From NCBI GenBank assembly GCA_016271365.2, contig CM057458.1:202960501-203024500 (forward strand): DNA of 64,000 bases, read 5' to 3'. Both the position numbers and the translations under genes were made by a program. This stretch comes from Neoceratodus forsteri. Taxonomy: Eukaryota; Chordata; Ceratodontiformes; Ceratodontidae. The notes under the pieces were generated by a model. It searched no databases. It had not been told where the DNA came from and saw nothing but the letters and a program-made list of their open reading frames with translations. Positions 1 through 9,555 of the stretch are shown piece by piece. Positions within the stretch are counted from its first letter, which is position 1; each line of letters starts with the position of its first letter.

Positions 1-468
1 CACCTTTAATATGCATTTCTTTCCCCTGACTACTTCTATCTAATAGTGGCACCAGGGTGAGGTTGAAATCCCCTCCCACTATTGTAGGAGTTTGCTCGTC
101 TGTCATTCCTTCAATCCTACTGAGGAGGCCCAGAAAAAGGGAAGGGTTGTCCTTGTTGGAGGCATATATGTTTATTAATAAGATATGACCGAATGGAGTG
201 TCCACAAGAGCTATGACCCATCTGCCTTGCCAGTCAGCTTTGCTTTGTAATACAGATCATTGGAGATATTTGTGTGAAGGAGTATAACCACCCCCCTTTT
301 TTTATAGGTGCACTAGCATGAATTTCTTTCCCCACCCAGTCTTTGACCAAAAATGTTTGTTGCAGAAAGGCTATCTAGGGTTTTCCCCTTTCAAATGCGT
401 GCTAGCACTTTTTATATGGGTGAGTTGAGCCTCCTGACATTCCACGTGGCATACATGACATCATCCAT
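1..468 (-). pseudogene. L1-like ORF2, 5' end (AP endonuclease)
   Basis: The N-terminus of an L1 ORF2 protein, which nicks target DNA and reverse-transcribes the element RNA. The minus translation starts MDDVMYATWNVRRLNSPIKS, matching the opening strand of L1 endonucleases (N-V-R/N-G-L-N-S-P). Further on it reads GGWLYSFTQIS, then VDTPFGHILLINIYASNKDN and VGGDFNLTLVPLLDRSS, the catalytic GDFN motif. An in-frame stop follows the 'KGENPR' segment, so the copy is not translatable. The start was placed at the first Met before the conserved strand. The C-terminal endonuclease and reverse transcriptase lie beyond the left edge. Confidence 0.8.
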
Positions 469-644
469 ATTCCAAGGGATAAAGACACAGTAAGTGCAGG
501 GTGATGTAAGTATTTGAAAAGGGGGACCTGCCAGATATTGGCTGCATGTAAAACTATTGAACCAGCATGTAGGCTGCGTCGCTACTACCTTTAAAACAAA
601 TATGCCTTGGCATATCTATCTTACTTGGTTTCCTGTTATTCGTT

Positions 645-2685
645 AAGGATAGCATAGAAACATAGAAACATAAAATTTGATGGCAGATAAGGACCGCTTG
701 GCCCACCCAGTCTGCCCATTTCCCTACCTAATGGATAAGCTGCAGATCCTAGTTAACCAGCAGCCTACTTCTTCCTACCCCCAACCCCTAGAATTGCCTT
801 ATGACTGTCCCATGCATGCTTGAATTCCACCACTGTTTTTGACTCCACAACCTCCTCTGAAGGCCATTCCATGCATCCATAACCCTCTCTGTGAAAAAAT
901 ACTTCCTTAAATTACCTCTGAGCCGCCCCCATCTTCAAATTGTGCCCCTTGTTCTTGCACACCTCTTTTTGAAAGATGATACCCTCTTGGACTTTGTTGA
1001 TTCCCTTGAGGTACTTGAAAGTTTCTATCATGTCCCCCTCCTCCTTTCCTTGAGGCTTACATATTAAGCTCCTTAAGTCTCTCTTCATATGTCTTCCAGT
1101 GCAGACCCTGCACCATTTTAGTTACCCTCCTCTGGACAGCTTCCATCCTGTCTATGTCTTTATGGAGATTGGGTCTCCAGAACTGCACACAGTACTCCAG
1201 ATGGAGTCTGACCAGCTGTCTGTACAGAGGATAATAACTTCCTGTTTTCTACTGGCTGTCCTCCTATGCATCCCAGTATCCCCACAGCCCTCCTTGCTGC
1301 CTCTCACATTGCTTGCCCACCTTTAGGTCATCTGATATGACTACCCCAGGTCCCTTTCCATTTTGTTGTTGTTAGTATCTCACCCCCATTGTGTACTCTT
1401 TCCCTGGGTTTTGTTTCCCAGGTGCATTACCTTGCACTTCTTAGCATTGAATCTAAGCTGCCATACATTTGACCATTCCTCTAACCTTGCCAAGTCCCTT
1501 CTCATCCTTTCCACTCCACCTTGTGCATCAACTCTGTTGCAGATCTTTGTGTCATCTGCAAAGAGACATACTTTTCCTTCCAGTCCCTCTGAATGTCGTT
1601 ATAAAGACATTGAAAAGGGCCGGTCCAAATACTGAACCCTGCGGTACCCCACTAGTAACCCCCCTTTCTTCAGAGTGGACTCCATTTACTATTACTCTCT
1701 GTGTCCTATTCTCCTGCCAATTCTTTACCCAGGCTGTCATCTTGGGACCCACTCCCGGGCTGGCTAACTTGTATATTAATCTTTTGTGTGGGACTGTGTC
1801 AAATGCCTTGCTAAAGTCTAGGTAGGCCATGTCCACAGCCCCTCCCTGATCTACTACTTTGGTCACCCAGTCAAAGAAATCTATCAGATTTGTCTGGCAT
1901 GACTTTCCTGCTGTGAATCCATGCTGCCTTGGGTCCTGTGCCCCTCTGGCCTCTAGATACTCGACAATTCTTTCCTTCAGAAGTGATTCCATCATTTTCC
2001 CTACCACTGAGGTTAAACTAACAGGTCTGTAGTTTCCTGCTCCTGCCTTGCTCCCACTTTTGTGAAGGGGAATCACATCTGCCCTCCTCCAGTCCTCGGG
2101 TACCACCCCATCCTTCCATGATTTGTTAAAGAGGGTAGTCAGTGGTGTCACTAGTTCTGCCCTTAGTTCTTTTAGAATTCTGGGATGAATCCCATCAGGC
2201 CCCATTGCTTTGTCCACCTTCAGTTTTAAGAGTTATTTCAGAGCCCTTTCTTCTGTAAATAGGCTGGTATCAACTTCTGTATCCAGAGTGTTTCTACTGT
2301 TTGTTTTAGGTACCTCCCCCTCTTCCTTCGTAAATACTAAGCAAAAATATTTGTTTAGTATCTCTGCCTTTTCACAATCTGCCCATCCTCCCTCCCCTTT
2401 ATTAAGCCTCACTATCCCTCCCTTGGTCTTTCTTCGCTCCCTGATGTACCTATAAAAGGTTTTATCCCCCTTCTTAACTGAGTTGGCTATCTTTTCCTCA
2501 GTTTGGGCCTTTGCTGTTCTGACTGCATTCCCAGCTTCCTTTTGCTTTAACTGATACAGTTATCTGTCCTGCTCCTTCTGTGATTCCTTGTACTTCCTGA
2601 ATGCTTTCTTTTTCTCTTGAACCTTCACTGCCAGTTCCTTTGAGAACCATAGTGGTTTCTTACATTGTTTCATTTTGTTTATTTG
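645..2685 (-). mobile_element. CR1 LINE copy 1 (5'-truncated)
   Basis: A minus-strand CR1 ending at about 648 in the octamer tail (TTTCTATG-type repeats, seen on the plus strand as 'catagaaacatagaaacata'). It covers the endonuclease-RT linker, reverse transcriptase, the C-terminal domain with the usual 'VQRRATK'-like region now degraded, and the 3' UTR. At the right edge similarity to the CR1 at 26.2-27.5 kb stops near 2685, the 5' truncation point. It lies in the ORF1-ORF2 spacer of the L1-like element, so it is the younger insertion. No clear target duplication was seen. Confidence 0.9.
1552..2217 (-). pseudogene. CR1 reverse transcriptase domain (partial)
   Basis: An open stretch of 221 codons encoding CR1 RT fingers and palm. 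In order: the GPDGIHPRILKEL entry motif (residues about 7-19), 'YRPVSLTSVVGKMMESLLKE' (about 62-82), 'QHGFTAGKSC', 'AYLDFSKAFDTVPHKRLIYK' (palm motif A, about 130-150), and '[10 protein letters not shown]' (motif B, about 186-195). The catalytic box FADDT is just downstream at about 1549-1571 but in another frame, so a frameshift precedes the active site. The protein would prime reverse transcription of CR1 RNA at a nicked target. Full-length CR1 ORF2 is about 900-1000 residues, so this is a fragment. Confidence 0.88.
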
Positions 2686-3406
2686 CTTGTGTGCAATAGC
2701 AAAAAAAATTAAAGAAAAACATCAAACTATATACAGTTATTGCACAATTGTGTGCTATGGACAGAGAAGGCGAGTAAAAGGGGGATTGGGGGTATGGCAC
2801 CTTCCAAGATCCAACCTACCCAGCTGATGTAGGGGGGTCTGCATCCATGTGCTGCACATGGCAGCTACATTTATGTTCAGAAGTAGAAGTGTGTAGTTTC
2901 AGTGTCTTTGAACTAGACCTGTATCTGCCACACTGTCCCAGGGAGGGTCCTGTTTTAGTAAAATACACCAAGCCACTTCCCCCTTATCAGGTTGTGATGC
3001 TTAGGGGAACAGGACTAAGTCATGGGCAAGGTAAGGTCTGGAATATCTGACCATAATCCCTGATCACAGTGTGCCATGAAAAATGCTTGCAGTCGGTAAG
3101 GGAATGGTCACCCCCCCCACCGTTCAACCCACTATAATAGGCAGTGGGGACTGGAGGGTCAGGGTTTACCTCACCTAGCATACTGAAAATAAAGCAGATT
3201 GTCAAAAAATACATACAGGTGTATTGGCACATAAACTTGACTTTTTAACAACAGGGTCGGGGTATGGGCATACCCACTGCTAACTAATGTCAAGGGCAGG
3301 GACCTTCCATTTACCTTCATATGGAACCATATATAAAATTGGGAGACAGATTTAAACTATACCATGCTGAGGCCATGAGGCCAAAAACAAAGTTTAAGGC
3401 ACTTAT
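2686..3406 (-). other. L1 inter-ORF spacer, no gene recognised
   Basis: By position this belongs to the minus-strand L1-like element, between ORF1 (ending near 3407) and the CR1 insertion. A 70-codon open frame on the minus strand (3020-3232) has no recognisable domain. The spacer is longer than usual for L1 even after removing the CR1, so an unrecognised small insertion is possible. Confidence 0.4.
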
Positions 3407-4362
3407 CTAAGTTTTCTCCTGTGCTGATGTTGATTGAAGGGCTGCCTCCTCTGCCATAATCTGTGATGAGTGATTCTTCAGGCTTGCATCTTCCTGAGCG
3501 GTGGCCAGCAGACCCGGAGTGGAGGCTGTGCCTGAGATAAAAGCTGAAGCTCCTGCTTGTATCTCCTCTTCCAGGATGGAGGCCTTGAGCACCATCTCCT
3601 GTTCCGGGTACATGGGGAAGTCCTCTGCATCTGCCTGTTTCTCTTCAAGCAAGAGAGCGTACCTGTTTGGGGAGGCAAAAGCACTTGTCATGGTGTCTGA
3701 TGGATCTAAACTCTGGAACCAGGGCTGGGTACCTTCGGTCAGACACTCCTGAGAGTGGCTTCTTTTGGTATGCTGACCAGATTGTTGCCTCTTGTGAGAT
3801 CATGCAGGTAGGCCTGAAGCACTGCCTGTGAAAAGGAAGCCAATTATTGTGATCTGCCTGCGTGGAAGGTACATCACTCACTGGGCCTTGCTTCATAGTC
3901 TCACCCCTAGGACTAGATGATGGCTCTAGATAGCTTTTGTTCACTGTATTGGGCCAGTTCCTATGAAGGTAATCCATGAGAGCCTCATGGGTGGAAAAAG
4001 AGACAATTGTACCATTGACCTCTAGACACATTACAGCAGGGTAATGGAGAGAGAAGCTAATGCCCAGTGAATGCATAAGACGGCATCCTTCTGAGTATGT
4101 CTTCTGACGGAGTGCTAGCTCATGTGAGTAGTCCTTGAAGATCAATATTTTGTGACCCCTCCACAGTAAAGACCCCAGCTCATGCACCAGATTGGAAATC
4201 CAGTCCTTATCTGCAAAATTGAGAATCCTAGCCATTATGGGCCTGGGTCTTTCACCAGGCTTAGGCATGGGTTTCACTGTTCTGTGCGCTCTCTCTATAG
4301 TAAAACCAGGAGGTAACTCATGTTTTAGAAGCTCAGGCAATACATTGTATAGAAATTCTAGG
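3407..4362 (-). pseudogene. L1-like ORF1 protein, 3' part (RRM and C-terminal domain)
   Basis: ORF1p is the trimeric RNA-binding chaperone of L1 particles. The minus translation from 4362 reads ALEFLYNVLPELLKHELPPG, then IERAHRT and RPRPIMARILNFADKDWI. This is the familiar junction of the RNA-recognition motif with the C-terminal domain (E-R-A-H-R and R-P-I-M/I-A-R-x-L). A segment with FSLHYPAVMCLEVNG follows, matching the late C-terminal domain (F-x-P-D-x-S-x-x-x-Q in typical L1s, degraded here). Two overlapping open frames (3645-4340 and 3407-3691) cover the end, so a frameshift lies near 3645-3690. The missing N-terminal half is at 5334-5660, beyond the inserted CR1. Confidence 0.82.
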
Positions 4363-5333
4363 GCATTTCAGTGACATTGCAGAGGGTCTGGAAGGAAAGG
4401 TATGCCTCTTTGTGGCTGACACAAAGATCTGTAGCAGAGTTGATACTCAAGTGGGGTAGAAAGGATGAGAAGGTACTTGGCAAGGTTGGAGGAATGGTCA
4501 GAAATATGGCAACTTAGATTCAATGCAAAGAAGTGCAAAGTAATGCACCTGGGAAATAAAAATCCAGGAGAAGAGTACACAATAGCAGGGGAGGTACTAA
4601 CTACAACAATAATGGAAAGGGATCTGGGTGTAGTCATATCAGATGACCTAAAGGTGGGTATGCAATGTGAGAAGTCAGTAGGGAAAGCCAGGGGATACTG
4701 GGATGCATAGGGAGGGGCATCACAAGTAGAAAAAGGAAGTGGTTATCCTCTATACAGACAGTTGGTGAGACCCCATCTGGAGTACTGCGTGCAGTTTTGG
4801 AGACCTCATCTACGCAAGGACATAGACAGGATGGAAGCAGTCCAGAGGAGGTCAACTAAATGGTGCAGGGTCTACAGCAGAAACCATATGAAGAGAGACT
4901 GAGAGAGCTTAATATGTATACGCTTGATGAAAGGAGGGATGGGGGAACATGATAGAAACTTTTAAGTACCTCAAGGGAATCAACAAAGTTCAGGAGGGTA
5001 GCATCTTTTAGAAAAAGAGATGTGTAAGAACAAGGGGCACAATTTAAAGTTAGAGGGGGGACGGCTCAGGGGTAATGTGAGGAAATTCTTTTTCACAGAG
5101 AGAGTGGTGGACGCATGGAACCGCCTTCCTGGAGAGGTTGTGGGGTCTAAAATAGTGGAGGAATTCAAACATGCATGGGACAGACATAAGGCAATTATAG
5201 TGGGGGGTTGCAGGAAATAGGCTGTTGGTTAACTAGAATCTGCAGCTTATCCAGTAGGTAGGAAAATTTGCAGACTGGGTGGGCCAAGTGGTCCTTATCT
5301 GCCTTCAAAGTCTATGTTTCTATGTTTCTATTT
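4363..5333 (+). mobile_element. CR1 LINE copy 2 (5'-truncated, inside L1 ORF1)
   Basis: A plus-strand CR1 of about 970 bp. It begins inside the RT palm ('CLFVADTKICSRVDTQ', where the FADD box reads FVAD) and continues with LQLRFNAKKCKVMHLGNKNP and ERDLGVVISDDLKVGMQ. The thumb follows, then FFTERVVDAWNRLP near the C-terminus, and it ends in 'tctatgtttctatgtttcta' repeats at 5312-5331. It cuts L1 ORF1 cleanly: minus-strand L1 codons for 'EYAERG' end to its right and 'ALEFLYN' resume to its left. Several frameshifts break the CR1 reading frame (open pieces at 4465-4710 and 5020-5220). Confidence 0.92.
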
Positions 5334-5660
5334 CCCCCTCTCTGCATATTCAGGAAATCCTAGGAGCCGAAGATTGCTACGTTGGCTCCTGTTTTCAATA
5401 TCGTCCATTTTTGCCTGCAGGGAGTGTAAAATGCAGTCTTGCTTATGAACAGTTGCCATGAGAGAATCAATGGCTTCAGTGTTAGCCTGTACCCTAGTTT
5501 CAGCCATACTAATTCTTTTGTCCATTTGTTGAATGGCCATGGTAGTGTTGTTGGATGCCACAATGACCTCCAACATTTGCTGCCTAAGTGCAGCAAACAT
5601 CCCACTGATCTGTTGTACGTCCAGGCCTGCTGGTGAAATCAAGCTCCCACTGTGCATCAT
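5334..5660 (-). pseudogene. L1-like ORF1 protein, 5' part (coiled coil)
   Basis: Minus-strand open frame starting MMHSGSLISPAG. It has a heptad-like region (about residues 15-90, including LRQQMLEVIVAS and MDKRISMAETRVQANTEAID) that would form the ORF1p coiled-coil trimer. It ends in MDDIENRSQRSNLRLLGFPE, a hallmark of L1 ORF1 at the coiled-coil/RRM junction. The frame then runs into the CR1 3' tail at 5333. Joined to 3407-4362 it would be one ORF1, but the CR1 makes that impossible in this copy. The start is the first Met; an upstream start is possible. Confidence 0.82.
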
Positions 5661-5885
5661 GCTGAATATTGAGAAAGCCAGAATTAAGCCCTCAACAAGT
5701 GCGCAGCGTTTCTAAAATAGACCAGCCTTCTGTCCAGGTATGTTGTACTTATTCCAATCTGCTACACTAAACTTTTAGATGTGTTAGAGTGGTGTAAATC
5801 TGTGATAATTAGCCCCGGGTAGCAGCACGAAGGATTCAAGTGGCCATTTTCGATGAGAGCCAAGCCATGCCCCTTTTGCCAGTGT
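5661..5885 (-). promoter_or_regulatory. L1-like 5' UTR
   Basis: About 225 bp upstream of ORF1 on the minus strand, ending where similarity to the neighbouring LINE relic begins (about 5886). The minus strand holds an ATGGCC motif near the 5' end (within 'tcgaaaatggccacttg'). L1 5' UTRs often have such a motif close to the transcription start; the comparison is inference. No ORF is present. Confidence 0.4.
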
Positions 5886-6900
5886 TTTAACTTAATATTT
5901 CTGCATTTTTCTTTAAGGAGTTTTTTATACTCTTCTCTTGCTTATTTAGCTAGTTATATTTATGTCTCACTTTTGAGGTTTTTGCCTTTCTCACTAACCT
6001 TGTGAGATCTATCTTTGCTGCAAGGCATTCTTCATCAAACTAATTAGTTTCTACTTTGGGCTCTGGTTTGATTTTAATGGATTTATACAAAAAGTTATGT
6101 ATTGTGTTAAAGTAGTTTTGCAAAAATTCCTGAAATTCTGGTAATAGAATAAATGGATCTAAAGGTTTTAAATTCTGCAACAGTTTCACTACTACTATTT
6201 ATCTACCTATTTCTAATCCAACTTTCTTATAGTTCCTTATTTCCAAGTTCAGCAAAAAGTTAGTTTACTATAAGGGTATCATCTATTTTTTGAAGTGGTC
6301 CATGAATAATTTATGGAAAATGATCGCTTTCACATCTCTCTGCAACATTACAATATGTCCAATAAGTCATATCCCCATTCCAGCAAAAGTAACCTAGAAC
6401 TGCTGGGTCCCTCGCACCAGGGTGTGTATAATTACCTGAGTTATCTGGTTCAATTCTGCCATTTAATGGGGCAAGATTTTGACTAATCAAAATTTCCATA
6501 GATCTTTTACCCATATCATTTGTTCTTTTTGGGGCAGTTGGGAATATCCAATTTTGTACTTTATTGTCTGCATAACCATCAAAGTCACCTGTTCTGGAGT
6601 TTAAATCTCCAAATAGTAAAATATTTAGACCCGGCTTTTGATGCTGAGTTCTTTGTAATAAGGATTGTAGCTTCTCTCATAGTGCCGTACTGTAATATTT
6701 TGAGTTTGAAGGAGGAATATAAACATTTACTAAAAGAAATGTCTATTCTGTGATTTTTACCAAAAAAGCATGTGCTACACAGCACTTATCTAGTAACATG
6801 ACATTTACATTTTTAGTGATTTTAAAACAAGTGAGAAGACCTCCTGATGGTGCATTAGTCAGATGATACAGCGCTGATGGTTCTTTCGAAAATCTACAGT
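5886..6900 (-). pseudogene. LINE endonuclease relic, unassigned clade
   Basis: Minus-strand relic of an AP-endonuclease LINE, older than the L1 that split it. With frameshifts read through, the minus translation contains VNVYIPPSNSKYYSTAL, then LLFGDLNSRTGDFDGYADN (the catalytic G-D-x-N-x-R-T-G motif), KRSMEILISQNLAPLNGRIE, GNYTHPGARDP and CESDHFPI (the S-D-H motif). Towards 5886 a basic stretch with EEYKKLLKEK resembles the endonuclease-RT linker. The longest open piece is 6311-6514. The GDxNxRTG form differs from the CR1, L2 and L1 endonucleases elsewhere in the window, so this is a different LINE clade that I cannot name. No RT domain remains. Confidence 0.7.
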
Positions 6901-7419
6901 ACAGTTGGCTTTATGGCACTTTTTGGGCCTTATGTAGGTTGAGCACAGATGGTATCTGGTGATGCATTCTGCAGCATGAACGTATCCTGCACCACACTGG
7001 ACCACAGGTGAATGATACAGTACCCTTTGATGTTTCCAAATAAATTATGTGCTTCCTTTACTGTAATCACATCTACTAGTAAGAATTGTGATGCAGATAC
7101 CAGCAGAGATCAACACAGTCATTTGGAGGATAAGGGATGATGGGAGAAGCATCAGACAATTCAGGTTTTTCTGAAGAACACTGAGTTATCCATCACAGAT
7201 AGTGGGCTGAAGGCACACTTGAAATGCCCTGTCCCGGCTCTGTGTGCCCTGCAGCCTACAGTCTATACCAGGTACACACCTTAGATACAAATGACATACA
7301 GTACTGTACAGCATGGTTACACACCTCATTATACACTATATACTGCAGTATTACAAAGTTACATAGTTTCAATTCAAAATCCACCTGCTGTATGTTATCT
7401 GCCTAACATTAATGCTCTT
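6901..7419 (+). other. Possible 5' portion of Tc1-like element
   Basis: AT-rich, no recognisable domain. It lies directly upstream of the Tc1-like transposase relic and should contain its DNA-binding N-terminus and left inverted repeat if they survive. I could not align any part to the right flank (8400-8870) as a terminal inverted repeat. Confidence 0.3.
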
Positions 7420-8393
7420 TCTGCACAATGGGAAACAGTCCTGCATATGGACAGTATGCTAAATGGGGATGATGAGACAGAGATGAGGGAACTGGCTGCT
7501 GAACATGGGGTAGTGGCATCTGTCTTCACTGTTAAGAGAATGCACTGCCAGATGGGATAGACATACAGGTGGGAAATGTAAGGCCACCCCAAAAAAGATT
7601 ATCAATGTAAAGTTTTCTAATTTGTTATCACATGCAATCTCATGTAATACTCTGTCTTTTGTTTCCTAAAGCTTTTGCTCCATGATCAAGGATGTGAACA
7701 AAATGAAGTAATTTGAGCAGCCCAGGATGTGGATTAAGAACAAGGAGATGTTTCATGACATCATTTTTAACCTTTAAAACATCATGTCTGGGACTCCATA
7801 AGCAACAGAGGGCATGTCCAACTGCACATTTTTGAGTGTTAGTGATGCTCAATAGTAGCAGTCAAACTATTAAGACAGGTATTGTCTCATACCATGAACT
7901 GCCTCTTCACCAGTATCTGCTTTATACTCCATAGGATCCATGGATGGCAAATTTGTCAGGGAACATATCATCATGGGAGCAGTGAAGAAATACATAAGGA
8001 AGAAATACCCAGATGGATACTGATTCCTACAAGACCCTAAACATACTGCATCAGCAACAGCTGTTGCTACTGCTAGAATCAATTGAGGCAGAACACCACC
8101 AGAGTAAGTACTGCATAACAGCCACACTAAAAAGTGGCCGTCACTGTGTGTTTTCCTTGTTTTGTACCACCAGGTCTCCAGATATGAATCCAATTGAAAT
8201 GGTGTGGCATGCCATGAACATTTTACCCAGAGAAAGAAAAAACACAGATACAGCAAGAACTCGCTGATGCCATTAAATATTTTTTAAAAGACTTTTTAAT
8301 GAAGGCACTGCACATGATATATTGCATACTTGCAGAAAGTTGTTGCCAATTGAGGTTGCCAAGCATGGGTGCATGACTGGAATGTGAATCACA
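7420..8393 (+). pseudogene. Tc1/mariner-type transposase (DDE_3), degraded
   Basis: Relic of a Tc1-like transposase, which excises and reinserts its element at TA sites. In order: HGVVASVFTVKRMHCQMG (7508-7557), matching the second helix-turn-helix before the catalytic domain; MWIKNKEMFHDIIF (about 7728-7770), the lead-in to the first catalytic Asp; IGSMDGKFV, then YIRKKYPDGY and FLQDPKHTA (7933-8050), where the usual Q-D-N-D-P-K-H-T has lost two residues; then RTPPE, a 70-bp intron-like gap, and SPDMNPIEMVWHAMN (8174-8218) with the catalytic Glu. The tail reads HTCRKLLPIEVAKHGCMTG, the standard Tc1 C-terminus. Stops and frameshifts are present throughout, and the first DDE aspartate region is unreadable. 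Subfamily not determined. Confidence 0.82.
8104..8173 (+). other. Candidate 70-bp intron in the Tc1-like transposase
   Basis: The invariant peptide TPPE-SPDMNPIE is interrupted by 70 bp that begin GTAAGTA and end with a T-rich tract and CACCAG. Removing exactly 8104-8173 joins 'ccaccaga' to 'gtctccagat', which restores P-P-E-S-P-D without gaining or losing a base. The GT-AG boundaries, perfect donor and pyrimidine-rich acceptor fit a short spliceosomal intron (phase 2). The alternative, a random insertion mimicking these features, seems unlikely. Confidence 0.7.
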
Positions 8394-9024
8394 TACTGTA
8401 GTTGCTGCAGAGCATAGTACTGTATTTGTTGTGTGATTTGTTTTATTTTGCATATTTGTTTGTACTCTACTGTGTGTGCTTTAAAGACTCCGATTGGCGT
8501 GATTGGGTCTGTGAATACAATATTATACTTTTCATGTTTTCTGTCACAGTGAAATGTAAAATATGCTCCATACTGTATTGCACTGTATATAAAAATGTAT
8601 TACATGGTGAAATGCTGTATAGCAGGTTGAATTCATGCCAAGTGCTGTATATTTAGCTGACTCCACCTCCAAAACACATTCACGACCAATAGAATTCACC
8701 TGGCTGGCACATACTGCATTAAGGCACATTGGTACCTCTACAATCAGCTGTAACTCAATGTCAGCAGTCAGTTCTCAATTAGTTGTCAGGCAACTGTAAC
8801 AGCAATTACACTAATCCCCTTCAATCCCTTTAGGCACACCATGATAAAAGGTGTGAGGTTTCAGGTTTCTTACCTCTCCTTGCAAGCTGAACTGGAATCA
8901 ACGACTTTGACACTTTGCAAAAATGTAGATAATGAAATAGCTACAGTCTTCAAAAGCAGTAAAATGAAAATATCATTTTGATGTTATGATGTATAAGGAA
9001 TTATCTTTATGATATACGGTCCTT
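8394..9024. other. No gene seen; possible 3' flank of Tc1-like element
   Basis: AT-rich sequence after the transposase relic. The motif TACTGTA recurs several times, but I could not define a terminal inverted repeat. Nothing else recognised up to the LINE-X fragment. Confidence 0.3.
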
Positions 9025-9555
9025 GGGAGAGTCAGATTGGGGATAAACAAGGCCTGTCGATTTATCCTAGGAGCTGACAAGGTTACATATACCTGTACCC
9101 TGTACTCTCAATTTGGCTGGCTCCCCCTATGTGACAGAATCAAGTACCAAGTTTGCTTGCTTGGCATGAAGGCTGTCTGGGATCTCAACCCCCCAAAATT
9201 CAAACTCTTCTCCTCCCCATCCAAAGACAATATTCAACAAGAAGTATGGCAAGGAAAGCACTAACAGTACCTCTCTGTAAGACCAACCTAGCCCAACTCT
9301 CATTTGCCAACAGAGCTCCCCTCTGGCTAAATGAGATACCAGACACACTGCTTCACATATCTAACCCAGCCTAATATAAAGCAGGGCTGAAACAACTTCT
9401 CTCCTTAAGATCCAGCATTGACTGCTACCAGTCCTGATAGTGTGCCCACTCCAAGCTACCTATTATGGATTGTATAAACAGCCTGATCTGACTGTGCACT
9501 CCTCACATTGCTTCTCATTATGGACTACAAATGTAGTCACTTTTGCCTTATGTGC
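9025..9555 (+). mobile_element. LINE-X copy i, 3' end
   Basis: Plus-strand C-terminal RT tail of the LINE-X family: NKACRFILGADKVTYTCTLY and FGWLPLCDRIKYQVCLLGMK (9037-9170), then in a shifted frame NLAQLSFANRAPLWLNEIPD (about 9290-9345). The first segment matches the copy at 62.8-64 kb, which reads NNACYLLTNAPKLTHTCKLY and LNDRIRYQTCLLAKKA. It is heavily 5'-truncated and is followed by about 150 bp of 3' UTR. It stops at the (TTTA)n run at 9557, where LINE-X copy ii begins in the opposite orientation. Confidence 0.75.

Larger units (their letters stand above)
1..5885 (-). mobile_element. L1-type LINE, interrupted by two CR1 copies
   Basis: Read on the minus strand, this is an L1-like retrotransposon running off the left edge. 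The 5' UTR lies at about 5661-5885, ORF1 is in two pieces (5334-5660 and 3407-4362), a spacer follows (2686-3406 and 469-644), and ORF2 starts near 468. A minus CR1 (645-2685) splits the spacer and a plus CR1 (4363-5333) splits ORF1. ORF1 shows the coiled coil followed by the RNA-recognition domain typical of L1; ORF2 begins with an AP-type endonuclease. The 5' end abuts a different LINE relic at about 5886, so this L1 probably inserted into it. The 3' end and target duplication are outside the window. Frameshifts and stops make it a dead copy. The L1-group assignment rests on ORF1 architecture. Confidence 0.8.

Noticed and set aside
3020..3232. A minus-strand peptide FSMLGEVNPDPPVP, loosely like a 2A motif, upstream of the L1 ORF2.
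   Set aside because: It lacks the E-x-N-P-G-P core (reads E-V-N-P-D-P), is not followed by an endonuclease, and L1-type elements are not known for 2A.
6880..8870. Terminal inverted repeats for the Tc1-like element.
   Set aside because: Flanks share only short matches such as 'tacagttg'; no convincing inverted repeat or TA duplication.
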